From Macrostomum hystrix (taxonomy: Eukaryota > Platyhelminthes > Macrostomidae): a stretch of 64,000 bases of DNA. The stretch covers positions 1,419,501-1,483,500 of the forward strand of contig CATNEN010000012.1 in NCBI GenBank assembly GCA_950097015.1, in the 5' to 3' direction. The notes beneath the pieces are model-generated. The model made no database searches and had not been told where the DNA came from. It was given only the letters and a program-made list of their open reading frames with translations. Position 1 is the stretch's first letter. Each line of letters starts with the position of its first letter. Shown here piece by piece: positions 22,201-34,205 of this stretch. The position numbers and the translations under genes were made by a program.

Positions 22201-25200
22201 CGTCAATCAGACTCTGTCTGTCTATCGTCAATCAGAGTCTGTCTGTCTATCGTCAATCAGAGTCTGTCTGTCTATCGTCAATCAGAGTCTGTCTGTCTAT
22301 CGTCAATCAGAGTCTGTCTGTCTATCGTCAATCAGAGTCTGTCTGTCTATCGTCAATCAGAGTCTGTCTGTCTATCGTCAATCAGTGTCTGTCTGTCTAT
22401 CGTCAATCAGTGTCTGTCTGTCTATCGTCAATCAGAGTCTGTCTGTCTATCGTCAATCAGAGTCTGTCTATCTATCGTCAATCAGAGTCTGTCTGTCTAT
22501 CGTTTGTTTGTCTTAAAAAAGCAAAGCAGTGAGAGTTTCCTAACATGCGGTTAATTTCAAACTGTGATTTGTTATACCAGATGTAAAGAGGAAACAAAAG
22601 CCGTACGAACCTGAACACACTGCGCAGTGGTCTTGCCAATAGTATCCACAGTGGCTCGCGATCGGATAAACTTTGTAATATTCTCCTGTACGGCGGCATT
22701 CGTGGCGGCCAGCTCGCGGCGCACCTCATCGCGCACCTCCTGCTGCAGCCGGTCCAGCGCAGTCAGGGCAGCCTGACGCACGCCGGCCAGCGTCTCCTGC
22801 TGATCGGCCCGCAGCTGCCGCTCAGCCTGGCAGTGCTGATCTGCCAGCTGGGCGAGCTGGGCGGTCTGGGCAGCTAGTTGGCGCTGCAGCTCGCCCATCT
22901 GATGCGATTGGACGCGAACTGTTTCGGACAGTTGGCGCAGATCGCCAACAGCCGTGCCGACTGCTGTGCTGACAGCCGTCGCGGTGGTGTTAGCAACTGC
23001 CGAAGCGATTGCAGCGGAGACGGCATCGGCGGAATTGGATGTTGAAGACGACCCGCCGACTGGATGATCACTGACGCCGGCGTCAACAGCGGCCAGACTG
23101 GCCACGGCCGCGGCGCGCTCGTCGTCCTCCTCGACGCATCCGTCCTCCTCAGTCTCGTCATCTTCCTCCTCTTCTCCTCGATCCTCATTCAGGCGCTCGT
23201 CGTGATCGTCGTGATCCAGAGTCGGGCTATCCGGCAGGATTAGAAGATCGTCCCGTGGCGGAGCGGTGTCGGGCACCTCTTCACTGCCGGCGGCCTCCTG
23301 CTCGTCGCCGTCATCATCGTCATCTTCTTCGTCCTCGTCCGGCTCGATGGCATGGCCGTCGTCTTCGTCGTCGCCGTTGGTTGGCGGAGGCGGCACATCA
23401 ATAGCGTCAGCTGCGGCGGAGTCGTCATTAATGTTGCCTCCGCGCGACATCAGCCGCGACACTTCAGCGTCGTCATCGGCCGGCTCAGCTTCGGCGTCGG
23501 CAGATGCAGCTGAGGCTGCGACGGCTAGCGACGTTTGATCGCGGCTGGCAGCCATGGCAATGGAACTGCCCATTGGAGACGCTAACCCGGTTACTATGGT
23601 AACGGTGGAACTATCCACAGCCGAGCCACCAGCTCCGCAGCTGCCGCCAGATGCCAGTAGCAGGTCGATATCGGTGGAGTTTCCGCCCAGACTGCGAGGC
23701 GTAGCCACTGTGGAGCCGGACGCCGAGATGGCGCCCAGCGGGGAAGCCGGCGTTGCGCCGGACGCGGAATCCCGGCTCGTCCACGGGGCGAAGGTGATGA
23801 AGTGATTCTGCAGCGCCCTGGGACCCACCTGAGTAGTAATGCGATGAATAAGACAATAGTTGAACAAAAGTAAATTACCAAATAAATACTTGAGTTTTAT
23901 TATTAGAAGCATCGAAGTCCGCTACTTTTCTCTGCTATAATGCATTGAAGTCCGCTACTTTTCTCTGCTATAATGCATTGAAGTCCGCTACTTTTCTCTG
24001 CTATAATGCATTGAAGTCCGTTACTTTTCTCTGCTATAATGCATTGAAGTCCGTTACTTTTCTCTGCTATAATGCATTGAAGTCCGCTACTTTTCTCTGC
24101 TATAATGCATTGAAGTCCGCTACTTTTTTCGGCAAATGACTTATATGCATACCGTCTGCAGATGCAGCGTCTGGGCCTGATCTCCGATCATCCCAGTGGA
24201 GGCCAGCCCCGGCTTAGCGGCTTTAAGCGAAGCGACAGCAAAGTCGATGCACGGATCGGCGATGACAAACTCGGTTAGGCAGACCAGAGCCGGACCAGCG
24301 GCGGAGGCGCCATCATCGCTACCAGAGCTGGCATTGAATTCGGCAATGTAGAACACAAACCTGGTGATGTCTGTTAGCACAACATATCGCCCGCTGGCAT
24401 CGCAGGCCACCTTCAATTCCGGCTTTCTTTCGCCAGACGGAGCAAGAAAATGCAGAGTCTGAACACAGCTGAAACTATCCAGGCGCCAGAGCTTCACCTC
24501 GCGATTAGATTCGCCGCATGTAATTGCGTGACAGCAGAATTTTACACTGCGTGAATTGGGAGTTAAAGCGATAGTACAGGTAAATTTGAAATAGATACAG
24601 GACTAGGACTAGCTGTGTGAGAGTGAAAAACACTGGCTTAGCTTGTAGCCTATTAGTTCGAGCTTTGGACTTCTGACTGAGACGTCGGGGGTTCGAATCT
24701 CAGCTCGTGTCTCAGATACAGGACTAGGACTGGCTGTGTGTGAGTGAAAAACACTGGCTTAGCTTGTAGTCTATTGGTTCGAGCTTTGGACTTCTGACTG
24801 AGACGTCGGGGGTTCGAATCTCAGCTCGTGTCTCAGATACAGGACTAGGACTGGCTGTGTGTGAGTGAAAAACACTGGCTTAGCTTGTAGTCTATTGGTT
24901 CGAGCTTTGGGCTTCTAAATGAGAGGTCGGAGGTTCGAATCTGAAATTCCACCGGCTTACTCTTTCTTGATTCCGCGCACATCGTCCAGGAATAGAACTC
25001 GATACACCGGCCTGCCCTCGTGAGGCTTCCAAGGGTCCGGCATTTGGCTGTAGTGTCAGTAAATTTATATAAATAAAAAATATAACGATATAATGTACAC
25101 AATGTTTAATTAAAAGTTATTTTGCTCTCACGTAGCCTGCAGAGTTCCGTCGTCCCATTCGACCTGATAGAAAACAACGGCGCCGTCTAAGCCGCTAGTG

Positions 25201-27831
25201 GCAACTAATCCACCCTCTGGACTGATGGCCAGGTCCATGATTGGCTGCGGAAGGTTTGACCAATAGCAATGAGACAATAGATTGATGAGACAAAAAGGAA
25301 GCTATGACCCCATTCCCTGTAATCCTAAGCAGCTATGACCCCATTCCCTGTTATCCTAAGCAGCTATGACCCCATTCCCTGTAATCCTAAGCAGCTATGA
25401 CCCCATTCCCTGTTAATCCTAAGCAGCTATGACCCCATTCCCTGTAATCCTAAGCAGCTATGACCCCATTCCCTGTAATCCTAAGCAGCTATGACCCCAT
25501 TCCCTGTAATCCTAAGCAGCTATGACCCCATTCCCTGTTATCCTAAGCAGCTATGACCCGGATAAACCCATTCCCTGTTATCCTAAGCAGCTATGACCCG
25601 GATAAACCCATTCCCTGTAATCCTAAGCAGCTATGACCCCATTCCCTGTTATCCTAAGCAGCTATGACCCCATTCCCTGTAATCCTAAGCAGCTATGACC
25701 CCATTCCCTGTAATCCTTAGCAGCTATGACCCCATTCCCTGTAATCCTTAGCAGCTATGACCCCATTCCCTGTAATCCTTAGCAGCTATGACCCCATTCC
25801 CTGTTATCCTAAGCAGCTATGACCCCATTCCCTGTAATCCTAAGCAGCTATGACCCCATTCCCTGTTATCCTAAGCAGCTGTGACCCGGATAAACCCATT
25901 CCCTGTTATCCTAAGCGGCTATGACCCCACATCCCGTGTTACCTCTGACCCGCACATCACTCACCTGACTGTGAACCTCAAACTTGACAAAGTCTTCGGA
26001 CAGATCTCCGGCATTGATTGGCACAATGCCACTAGAATCGCCAGATCCATTCTGAGCGCCGTAGACAGACACCAGCCTGCTCACGTCCAACAGGTTGAGC
26101 TCGTTATCGTGCGTAGCGGCTAATAGCTTAGCTTTGGCGTCTCTATGACATGAGCCGTTGGCGCCGTCCTCGTCGTCCTCGCCTTCGTCGTCGGCAATGT
26201 AGGGACACCAGGCCAGGCGGTGATACTCGGAGTATTGTGGGTTGGCACTGCGAATTATGGTTAGCAGGCGACAGGTGAACAGGGTCTCGGAGCCCTGCTG
26301 GGTCTCGCGGATGAGGTCGACGTGCACGGTGCCGTGACCGTCAACCGAGGCCAGGGTGGGCGCGTCGTCATTGTGAGCGAATGCAATGTCTACGACCCGA
26401 CTGGCGTAGCCCTGGATGGTGTGAGTAGGTTAGGGATAGTCAATAGAAGGACGTACAAGGGGTTAGGGAGAACAGCTAGAATCAGAGAGGATAATGAGGA
26501 TTCAGAGAGGATAATGAGGATTCAGAGAGGATAATGAGGATTCAGAGAGGATAATGAGGATTCAGAGAGGATAATGAGGATTCAGAGAGGATAATGAGGA
26601 TTCAGAGAGGATAATGAGGAATCAGAGAGCATAATGAGGATTCAGAGAGGATGAGAATTCAGAGAGGAAAATGAGGATTCAGAGTGGATAATGAGGATTC
26701 AGAGAGGATAATGAGGATTTAGAGAGGATAATGAGGATTCAGAGAGGATAATAAGGATTCAGAGAGGATAATGAGGATTCAGAGAGGATAATGAGGAATC
26801 AGAGAGCATAATGAGGATTCAGAGAGGATGAGAATTCAGAGAGGAAAATGAGGATTCAGAGTGGATAATGAGGATTCAGAGAGGATAATGAGGATTTAGA
26901 GAGGATAATGAGGATTTAGAGAGGATAATGAGGATTCAGAGAGGATAATGAGGATTTAGAGAGGATAATGAGGATTCAGAGAGGATAATGAGGATTCAGA
27001 GAGGATAATGAGGATTCAGAGAGGATAATGAGGATTCAGAGAGGATAATGAGGATTCAGAAAGGATAATGAGGATAATGAGAGGATAATGAGCATTTAGG
27101 GAGTAAAATGAGGATTCAGAGAGGATAATGAGGATTTAGGGAGTAAAAAAAGGATTCACAGAGGATAATGAGAATTTAGGGAGTAAAATTAGGATTCAGA
27201 GATGATTATAAGGAATCAGAGGGTCAAAGGTTCAAAGATAATAACCATGAATAAAAGGGGATAATGAGGATTCATAGAGAATAATCAGGAATCAGAGTGA
27301 TAATGAGAATTCAGAGAGGATAATGAGGATTTAAAGATGATAATCATGAATCAGAAGGGATAATTGGGATTTAAAGATAAAAACACTAATCAGGATTCAG
27401 AGAGGATAATGAGGATTCAGAGAGGATAATGAGGAATCCCAGGGGACAACGAGAATTTGGAGGGGATAGTGAGGAGCAGATACTGATGAGTCAGATATTT
27501 GAGGACTTCAAAGTCGGGAGAAGTTGGGGACAATGGGCAGCCAAATACCTTGATGAGTGCCTTGGCGGCAGTTTTGCTATTAAAAACGCGAACAACGCCT
27601 TCGTCGTGCGACGATCTGACTGCTTTGAGTGTGTAGGCAACCAGCGGCAGGCTGTGATGAGAGGCCACCAGGTGGCCGTGATAAAACTGCTGGGTCCAGG
27701 CGAATTTGATGGTCGGCACAACCCGTATGCGGCCGTCGGCCTGGCGCTGCTCAGCTCGGCTTGCGGTGACGTGGACTCGGCCGGGCCGCAGGCTGAAGGA
27801 ACTGCTGGAGTCCGACTGACCCGAGCAGATG
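19209..27831 (-). CDS. EDC4: Enhancer of mRNA-decapping protein 4 (EDC4/Ge-1/Hedls), 5' start unresolved
   Basis: Nine minus-strand exons: 27831-27549, 26411-25965, 25244-25132, 25047-24961, 24546-24153, 23828-22611, 21736-21473, 20557-20057 and 19391-19209 (stop TGA). They give about 1,162 residues in unbroken phase; human EDC4 has about 1,400. The N-terminal half is the WD40 region: [33 protein letters not shown], the insert [52 protein letters not shown], and [20 protein letters not shown] long Asp/Glu/Ser-rich linker follows (23.1-23.8 kb), then coiled coils, a Gln-rich tract (20.33-20.53 kb) and the C-terminal alpha-helical domain that binds decapping partners. EDC4 scaffolds DCP1/DCP2 in P-bodies. 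The first few codons must sit in an unfound exon above 27831. A possible poly(A) signal (tttatt on the plus strand) lies at 18593-18598. The acceptor of exon 8 (20558) is weak. Confidence 0.92.
19500..19867 (+). mobile_element. tRNA-derived SINE (family A), copy 2, in EDC4 intron 8
   Basis: The most complete copy. Box A lies within ggtggcagagcggttaacga, followed by a box B-like ctcgataccacgg and the shared body (gcttgtcgtgcaatttacac, gtgcctgcgtacagtatctg type), with an ATT-rich tail. The target duplication atgttgttcagtg lies at 19487-19499 and 19868-19880. Antisense to EDC4. Confidence 0.92.
19880..19975 (-). mobile_element. tRNA-derived SINE-like fragment (family B), copy 1
   Basis: Read on the minus strand: TTGCCTAGTGGTTAGAGCG (box A-like), GTCGGACTCACG, GAAGGTCGAGGATTCGCAAC (box B-like), then TTGTGTCC. 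It shares CGTCGGACTCACG and the GTCC end with the copy at about 55.4 kb. It directly follows SINE copy 2. Confidence 0.65.
20670..21300. repeat. 25-bp minisatellite in EDC4 intron 7
   Basis: About 25 units of atcaacctacttatcaatcc plus aaata. Related degenerate caatc/gattg strings extend to about 25 bp from the donor (21472). Confidence 0.9.
21785..22505. repeat. 25-bp minisatellite in EDC4 intron 6
   Basis: About 29 units of agtctgtctgtctatcgtca plus atcag. All three plus-strand frames stay open for about 250 codons with the same 25-residue repeat, which shows these frames are an artefact. Confidence 0.93.
23905..24128. repeat. 33-bp minisatellite, 6-7 copies, in EDC4 intron 5
   Basis: Gene strand unit: AATGCATTATAGCAGAGAAA then AGTAGCGGACTTC. 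A diverged unit begins at the donor (24152): GTATGCATATAAG, later AAAAAGTAGCGGACTTC. Confidence 0.92.
24610..24955 (+). mobile_element. Three tandem tRNA-derived SINE-like units (family C) in EDC4 intron 4
   Basis: Three units of about 117 bp, each with a box A-like tagcttgtagtctattggtt and a perfect box B in gggggttcgaatctcagctc. They are separated by the spacer gatacaggactaggactggc. Shorter relatives lie at 53.46 and 58.63 kb. The tandem state is unusual for a SINE. Confidence 0.7.
25290..25935. repeat. 31-bp minisatellite in EDC4 intron 2
   Basis: About 20 units of agcagctatgaccccattcc plus ctgtaatccta, some with an extra cggataaac. Toward the donor (25964) the units decay into CGGGATGTGGGGTCATAGCC and then the donor sequence itself. 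Confidence 0.92.
26480..27430. repeat. 20-bp minisatellite in EDC4 intron 1
   Basis: About 47 units of ggattcagagaggataatga. A block with the variants gaatcagagagcataatg, gatgagaattcagagaggaa and ggattcagagtggata occurs twice, at about 26610 and 26790, a local segment duplication. Copies decay after about 27070. Confidence 0.92.
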
Positions 27832-27884
27832 CTGCGAATGTGTTCGAGACGGTGAGCGTTCGCTTAGGGACAGTCGCTACAGAC

Positions 27885-28055
27885 TGTGCAATCTTACCTA
27901 TTAGTACAGTACAGACTGTGCAATCTTACCTATTAGTACAGTACAGACTGTGCAATCTTACCTATTAGTACAGTACAGACTGTGCAATCTTACCTATTAG
28001 TACAGTACAGACTGTGCAATCTTACCTATTAGTACAGTACAGACTGTGCAATCTC
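27885..28055. repeat. 32-bp minisatellite, 5 copies, just upstream of the first visible EDC4 exon
   Basis: Units of cagactgtgcaatcttaccta plus ttagtacagta. On the EDC4 strand each unit holds AATAGGTAAGAT, a good donor-like match. Confidence 0.93.
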
Positions 28056-29034
28056 ACAAACTATGATAATCATTTTATTCAACTGTAGCAATCAACAAAT
28101 TATGGAAATAAGCAAATTAAAACTGACTTACATTTCTTGAACTGACATTTATTTTCAGCGGCGCAAGTTAGATGTCTGGAAAGTAGAAAATTTGTGGCAA
28201 ATAGTACTACAAATTTTCAAAACACGTGACTAGCTTTTATCACGAAAAAGTGAAGACCTAATTACCAATGAAATACCCCTTTCATTGATTCATTGTTTCA
28301 CCTCAAGTTATTTATAGATTAGTAAAATACATTTTAATTTGAGACTGTGATATAAACTTTCTAAAACTTATTCCTAAATGTGTAGCAAAAAAGTAAATAA
28401 ATAATATCGAGACAGACACAATATCTGCACTGCTACAAATAGTAGTACACAGTAAAACAATGCACTTTTATATTTACATTGACATAAGGTTTCAAACGCA
28501 AGATGTTCTAGAAAACTGACACGCAAGCTAAGACATAACTGTTAGATTTAGATGACAGAGTGACTTACAGTAGTAAGAAGCGATCATATTGTTCCTCTTT
28601 TGTTTAATGCATTTATTAGGGCAGAGTAAAAACTTGGTATAAAATACTCGACTGTATCTAGCTAAGTGCAGAGACAACTTACAGAATAAATTACTTGTGA
28701 TATAACAAGCTTAATTGTATTCTTATTATTGATCATTTCTATTTTTTTCTAGATTCTAGATTCTTTCGAATATTCCTTCTTTCTATCAACCTTTGTATCC
28801 AGTTATGCATATGATTTGTACCACAATATTTAGGCGTACGACAAAGCACTTAATCAGCTACAGTTTTGATACATTTTTTAAGAGTTGTTTTACATTTCAT
28901 CAGTCCCTTTAGTGAATCATTGAAAGATAGAGAAACATAGAGAAAGAAGATAGGTATCCGATTTGGAATAACTGCAAATATTAAAAAACAGTAAATTTCC
29001 TAGTTTAAAAACTCGATTGTAACTGCCGCCTCTC
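28056..29034. other. AT-rich gap between EDC4 and YTHDC1
   Basis: No coding exon was recognised. The missing first exon of EDC4 and the 3' UTR of YTHDC1 should lie here. tttatt at 28612-28617 is a candidate YTHDC1 poly(A) signal on the minus strand. Confidence 0.45.
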
Positions 29035-32000
29035 TCAGCGGCCAGACGATGAAGACGACGATGATCGACGACGCCGGCGACGGCCTCCGCCTGTGGCCTC
29101 CTCACCCGAGGAGCTTGAACTATCATCGCGTGAAGCCGCAGCCTCAGCGACACCAGCGGAGGCGGCGGTGGAAGCCGGAGCAGCGTTGGTTGTGCGCTGA
29201 ATGAACTCATTGACGCGCTGCTCATAATCTTTCATTGAGAGCTCTGGCAGCGGCTGCTGCTGCGGCTGCGGCTGCTGCTGATACTGAAGCTGCTGCATGT
29301 ACTGCTGCTGCTGCTGAGGATAGCCGTACATGGGATGCTGCTGGCCAGGCATCATGTACTGCTGACCGTACATCATAGCGTATGGATTAGCAGCGGCCGC
29401 GTATTGATAGCCGTAAGCTGCTGTGTATTGCTGGTACGGCTGCTGCTGCTGGGAGGCTTGCTCAGGCTGGCCCACAGCTGCTGAGCCGAACTGCTTCAAA
29501 TAGTCCTGATAGCTGCCATTAATGAATGTCTCCTTGCCGACTCCCTGGAAGTTGCTGCTGACGTTGGCGCCATTGCCGTTGCCAGCGTTGCTGCGATCGC
29601 GATTGCGGCTGCCGCTGCGGCGACGATCGCGACCCGCGCTGCCGTGCCGGTCGCCGCCTCTGCCTCTGTGACCAGCTGGACTGCGAGATCGTCGGCGACT
29701 GCTCGAGCGGCGGCCGCTAGACCGGCGACGATGCCTGGACGACGACGACGATGATGGCGCCGGCTCCCGATGATCGCGATGATCGCGACGACGATCCCGT
29801 TCCCGATCACGCTCGCGATCGCGGTGACGATCGCGGGAAGACGCACGCTGCTGCTGCTGATGATGATGCAGTGGAATATTCGGGGGCGGCACCTGCTGAT
29901 GATACTGCTGTTGCTGATCCAACTGCATAAATTGCTGCGGCGGTGGGACCACATGCCCTGGTGGCATCTGCGGCAACATGGGCGGAGGCTGCTGCTGATA
30001 ATGATGCTGCGGATTTTGATGCTGCGGCGGCCCAGACGGCACGTTGATGCGTCGTCGCGATCTGGTGCGCTCAACCAGCCGGTTGAGATCGCACTCCGGA
30101 TCGACGTGAAACAGTCGGCAGAGAGCCTCGCCAACGCCAGGCTCAATCTCCTGACCATCGCGGCCAATCTTAACCGGTTTGAATTCGTTCCAAGCGTTGA
30201 GCAGGTGGCCAGTCTTGCCGAAGCGCAACTCGCGCCGGCTAATCCAATCGATGCGGAAGGTGCCGCTCAGTGCGCGATGACTCAGGCCAGGCGGTAGGAC
30301 CCAGTTGACCCGGTCCCGACTGCCGGTTTTCTCCGATGGGCCGGCTAGCCTGGCATAGCCCTGGCGATTTTGGGGGAGACGGACGGGTGGGCTGGGGTTT
30401 AAAGCAATGTTCCCATGTTCATTAGCCTCAGTAAAACTATTCAGCTTGTTACCTCCTGAATGCATTTTTTAGAGTTCGCAATTCGATGTCAGGATTATAT
30501 TATAATAAGCGAGATCTTTGGCATCTCACAAGTGACCCTAGCACAGGTAACATAATTTCACAACGCTGAACAGCAATTAGAAGATATAATTATTTTGCTA
30601 TCTCAATTTAATTAGGCCATTCAGCGGATGTGAACTAACGACATTGGTCTACAAAAGTTCCTAGTTGCACGAATATTCGTTGTAATTCAGAAGTCGTAGC
30701 TCTAGATCAGAGATTATCAGAGAGAAGAGACAGTGTGGATAGATAAGACAAAGGAGAGATGAGATACAGTCAAGTAGGTATTGGCCAAGAAGTCAGGAAA
30801 CTTGGAGCCGCCCGCGGGCCGGAGAGGGTTGCCAAACTCTGCAGTGTAATTGGTAATAGTTTTACTAACTTACCTGTTACATATATATTTAATCATCTAT
30901 AAGACAAGACAGCATCAGCAAAGTCTGTTTATAATTAACTTACCCATACTAAAATATTAATGTTAAGTCGATATCTATGAACAACCCCATCAAGGAATTA
31001 CAAAAAAAACAAGTTAAAAATTTCCACTCGTTTGTGCCATACTTACTCGGAGCTTATTAGAGCGGAAAATGAATAGAATACAAGTACCAAGAACTGTTAG
31101 CGCAAAGAAACTTTTAACAACAAAAATGAGCTATTTGAATGCTAGAACTGAGCATGAGTTCTCAAGCAATGAGCTGAAACCTAACATTCTGATCAGTTTA
31201 TAAATACATACGGCACCCACAAATGACTAGTTATAAAAGTCAAAAGGCGCCACTAAATTGCAGTCACAAATATGCCGAATGTATAGAAATATATTGCATA
31301 TATATATTTACACGGGTAAATATAAAATGCTAATGCTTTGCAAGGATAAATGAAAGACTTTGTGCTGTTCTGGCAAGTTTCAGCATATTTAAAGTCACTT
31401 TAAATTAATAAGCAATTAACCAACCCCGCGCATTGATATTTGAAAGTTATGAGTTCAATAAATAGGCCCCAAAGTGTGTCTTATTGATTCAGATGTGAAA
31501 AGGAGACAGTTAATTTCATATCCAATTCATTAGATCAGACATCAGCGATGCTCAGCTATTCTGTGTCTCTCTACCTGAAATCGGCCGCTCTCCTTCACCG
31601 AGAATATTAGATAGACTGAGCGCGAATTGTGATAGGCCCCATTCAGCCGGTGCTCATTTGGCGGCGGCGTGGCCCAAACGCCTTTAACCTTGGCTAGGGA
31701 GACATTCTCATAGTTGGAGCTTTTCACCATGAAGTAGCGGGCGTCGCGGAACAGGTCGGCCAGCTGCTCCGGCTGGTCGGGCACGGGCGAGCCCGGAGTC
31801 ACCGTTGGCACCTGCTGGTCCTCAGCAATGCCCAGTTCCAGCTCTCCGTCAGCGTTGGCGCCAGTCTCCACCTGATCGGCGCCATTGTCTTCTGTTGCCA
31901 TTCTGTTGTCTTCTGTCGGCATTCGAATCGGCGAAATAGCCGGCTTGACTGGCTTCCCCAAGTCATCATTGGCGACGGCTTCGGTAGCTTCGGCGCCGCT

Positions 32001-32054
32001 ACTGGCGTCCATGACGGGTGGTTGATCGTTGAATGCAGCAGAATCGACGCTCAT
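29035..32054 (-). CDS. YTHDC1: YTH-domain nuclear m6A reader, YTHDC1-type
   Basis: Two minus-strand exons, 32054-31575 and 30360-29035 (stop TGA), give 601 residues joined in phase at SGRFQ/GYARL. The YTH domain spans about residues 105-245 and is split by the intron: [63 protein letters not shown] and [14 protein letters not shown]. The m6A cage residues (Trp in KGVWAT, Trp in VNWVLP, Leu in ALSGTF) are all present. The gene differs from YTHDC1 of vertebrates in its short acidic N terminus and its long C-terminal tail, rich in Gln/Pro/His with an RS/RD-type stretch ([15 protein letters not shown]) and a terminal Arg/Ser tract. YTHDC1 binds m6A in nuclear RNA and affects splicing and export. 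The start ATG at 32054 has an AG acceptor-like site about 14 nt upstream (32069-32068). A possible poly(A) signal lies at 28612-28617. Confidence 0.95.
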
Positions 32055-34200
32055 TGTTGAAAAATAGCTGCGGGTTATGCAATGACAGTCTTATAATATG
32101 TATTATGGGAATATTTAAAGTTCACGCGAAGCTTTTGGCTGGACTACTGTTAAGAGCATTAGACTCCTGATTTCCAATTTCAGCCATAGGGAGACAACTT
32201 ATGTCCTTAAGTAAAACACTTAAATTGTTCATTAATTAATTATTAATTGATTCTTGATTAATTAATTGATTCTTGGGCAATATTGCAGTTAGGGTATGCA
32301 ATAATTTTAATTTCAAGAGTTTTGCATTTGTTTTCATTTATTTGAGAATAGCTAACACCAAAGAAAATTAGAATTGCAACAACTTTGGTAAAATCATATC
32401 TTTAGAGTGATAATTAAAGAGAGAAGCACTAGGACAACTTTGGTTACATCATTGAGATAAATACTTTACTAAGAAGTTAGGCCTATGACATGTTCTCTCT
32501 ACATATAAACTTATTACATTTATTAAATAAAAATTGCTATAGTACATGTAGCAAATCCTTGACAAAAATGTCCCACATATTTTTTTAACTGAGTTTAGTT
32601 TAACTGAATCAAACATTTCCATTTTATTCCAGATTTCCATATTATACTAGATTTCACTAAAGCATATACAACACTGTCTGCATTGACCCCTATTAGCTCC
32701 AAAAAGGACTTCTGGGTTGTGGCCATAGTTTGGATCATGTAGTTTACACAGGAAATTTCTGACGTACATTTGTGCAGTTGGTATATATAGGTGTGCACAA
32801 GCCTCCAATTGGCATACTCTACATGCAAACAGGTGCTTCGCATTTATGTTCGCCTCATGTCCACGTCTGCATGCAGTAGAACATGGGAGAATGTCAGAGT
32901 GGAAAAAAATATATGGACAATAAATTGAAATAAAAAAATTGTTGGCTAAAGTCTAACTAAGCTGCTCTAAGCGCTAAAGCTGAAATTTCCCATTTTCATC
33001 TAAAAGCGATTCAAAACTTTCAAAAATTGTGCAGCTTCAAACAAACTCCAAAAAAACATTCAAACAAAGTTCAGCATTTAATTATAAAAAATATATTTCT
33101 TCATGAGCTTCTAAGAGCCAAATTGCCTCAAAAAATTTAAACTCTTATTTAGAACCCAACTTTTACATGAATACTCATTTTAACTTTTGTTTAAATGCCA
33201 TGACATTTATATTGACCAATGGGATGGACTACCATACAAATCGCCACTATCTAGAAATTAGTAGTAAAAATTCTTAGCATACATTGGCATGCAAAAGCAC
33301 TTTTTGGCATGTGTTGGCATGTAAATGAAAATTTACCCTTCTTCATTCCAGCGTACACCCAGCATGATCCAGACTATGGGGTTGTGGTCATATTGTCCTA
33401 TGCCCATTTTGGTATTTGGTAATGGCTACATGCCTGTACACTTAATTGGAGGTGCCCACAAGTGGCAATGCTACAGTTTGTATTGCAATATTAGGTTATT
33501 ATTTTTGCAATAAAAAGTGAACTTAGACTGCCTTAAAAATTGAAAGGGATGTGAACTAGGCCTAATGAGCAATCTAGCAAATAATTGTACCAAAAACATT
33601 GTTAGGTCAGCTAAAGCTGCCACCACAGAAACTCTTTTTAGGTTACTCTCAAATGGTTCCTGGACACTGCCATCAGTTTTTTCCATTATCTTACACTTTT
33701 GTCATTAACATTCCAGATTGGATACCTTGTCATCCAGCCGAGCCAATTGGCGGATCTTATAGACAAAGTTATGTCAGTTCATCAACCATCAATAGAAACT
33801 ACAGTGTTGATTTGATTTATAGTTGCTGATGCATATAGTATATGAAAAACTGAGGACAAACTGTGAGTGTTTCAGTTCTAGGTGATCAAAAATGTTTAAA
33901 TTCATCAAATTTAAATGCATACTATAAAAGAAAAGTGGTTGCTATAATGCCATACAGTTAGTTGGTAGACTTGGAGACATTAATCTAAGGACATCTAAGT
34001 AATCTAAGTAATGAAGTAAGTAACAAAGAAAACTACAAGGCTACTGCTTATTGAGATGGTCAATTTGAAACTAAAATTTCAAAATTTGAAATTTGTGCAA
34101 AGCACAAAGACAACAGTTAAACAACAATAGCTTGGTTGGTTGGACATTCGCACTGCCTTTAATCATGGGCCCCCTAGAGATGACCAACTGTCTATAACCA
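32055..34200. other. AT-rich gene-poor DNA
   Basis: Nothing was recognised beyond short random frames. catgatcca-actatgg occurs in opposite orientations at about 32733 and 33363, which hints at an old inverted repeat. Confidence 0.4.
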
Positions 34201-34205
34201 ACTGT

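Noticed and set aside
21765-22554. Three overlapping 235-255-codon frames
   Set aside because: All three read the same 25-residue repeat from a 25-bp unit, an arithmetic artefact in an EDC4 intron.
24640-24720. Functional tRNA gene
   Set aside because: A good B box, but no paired 7-bp acceptor stem and no complete cloverleaf; three copies in tandem fit a SINE-like unit.
32595-33830. Short frames in the AT-rich block as exons
   Set aside because: No domain, no consistent splice phase; low coding character compared with the GC-rich exons of the window.
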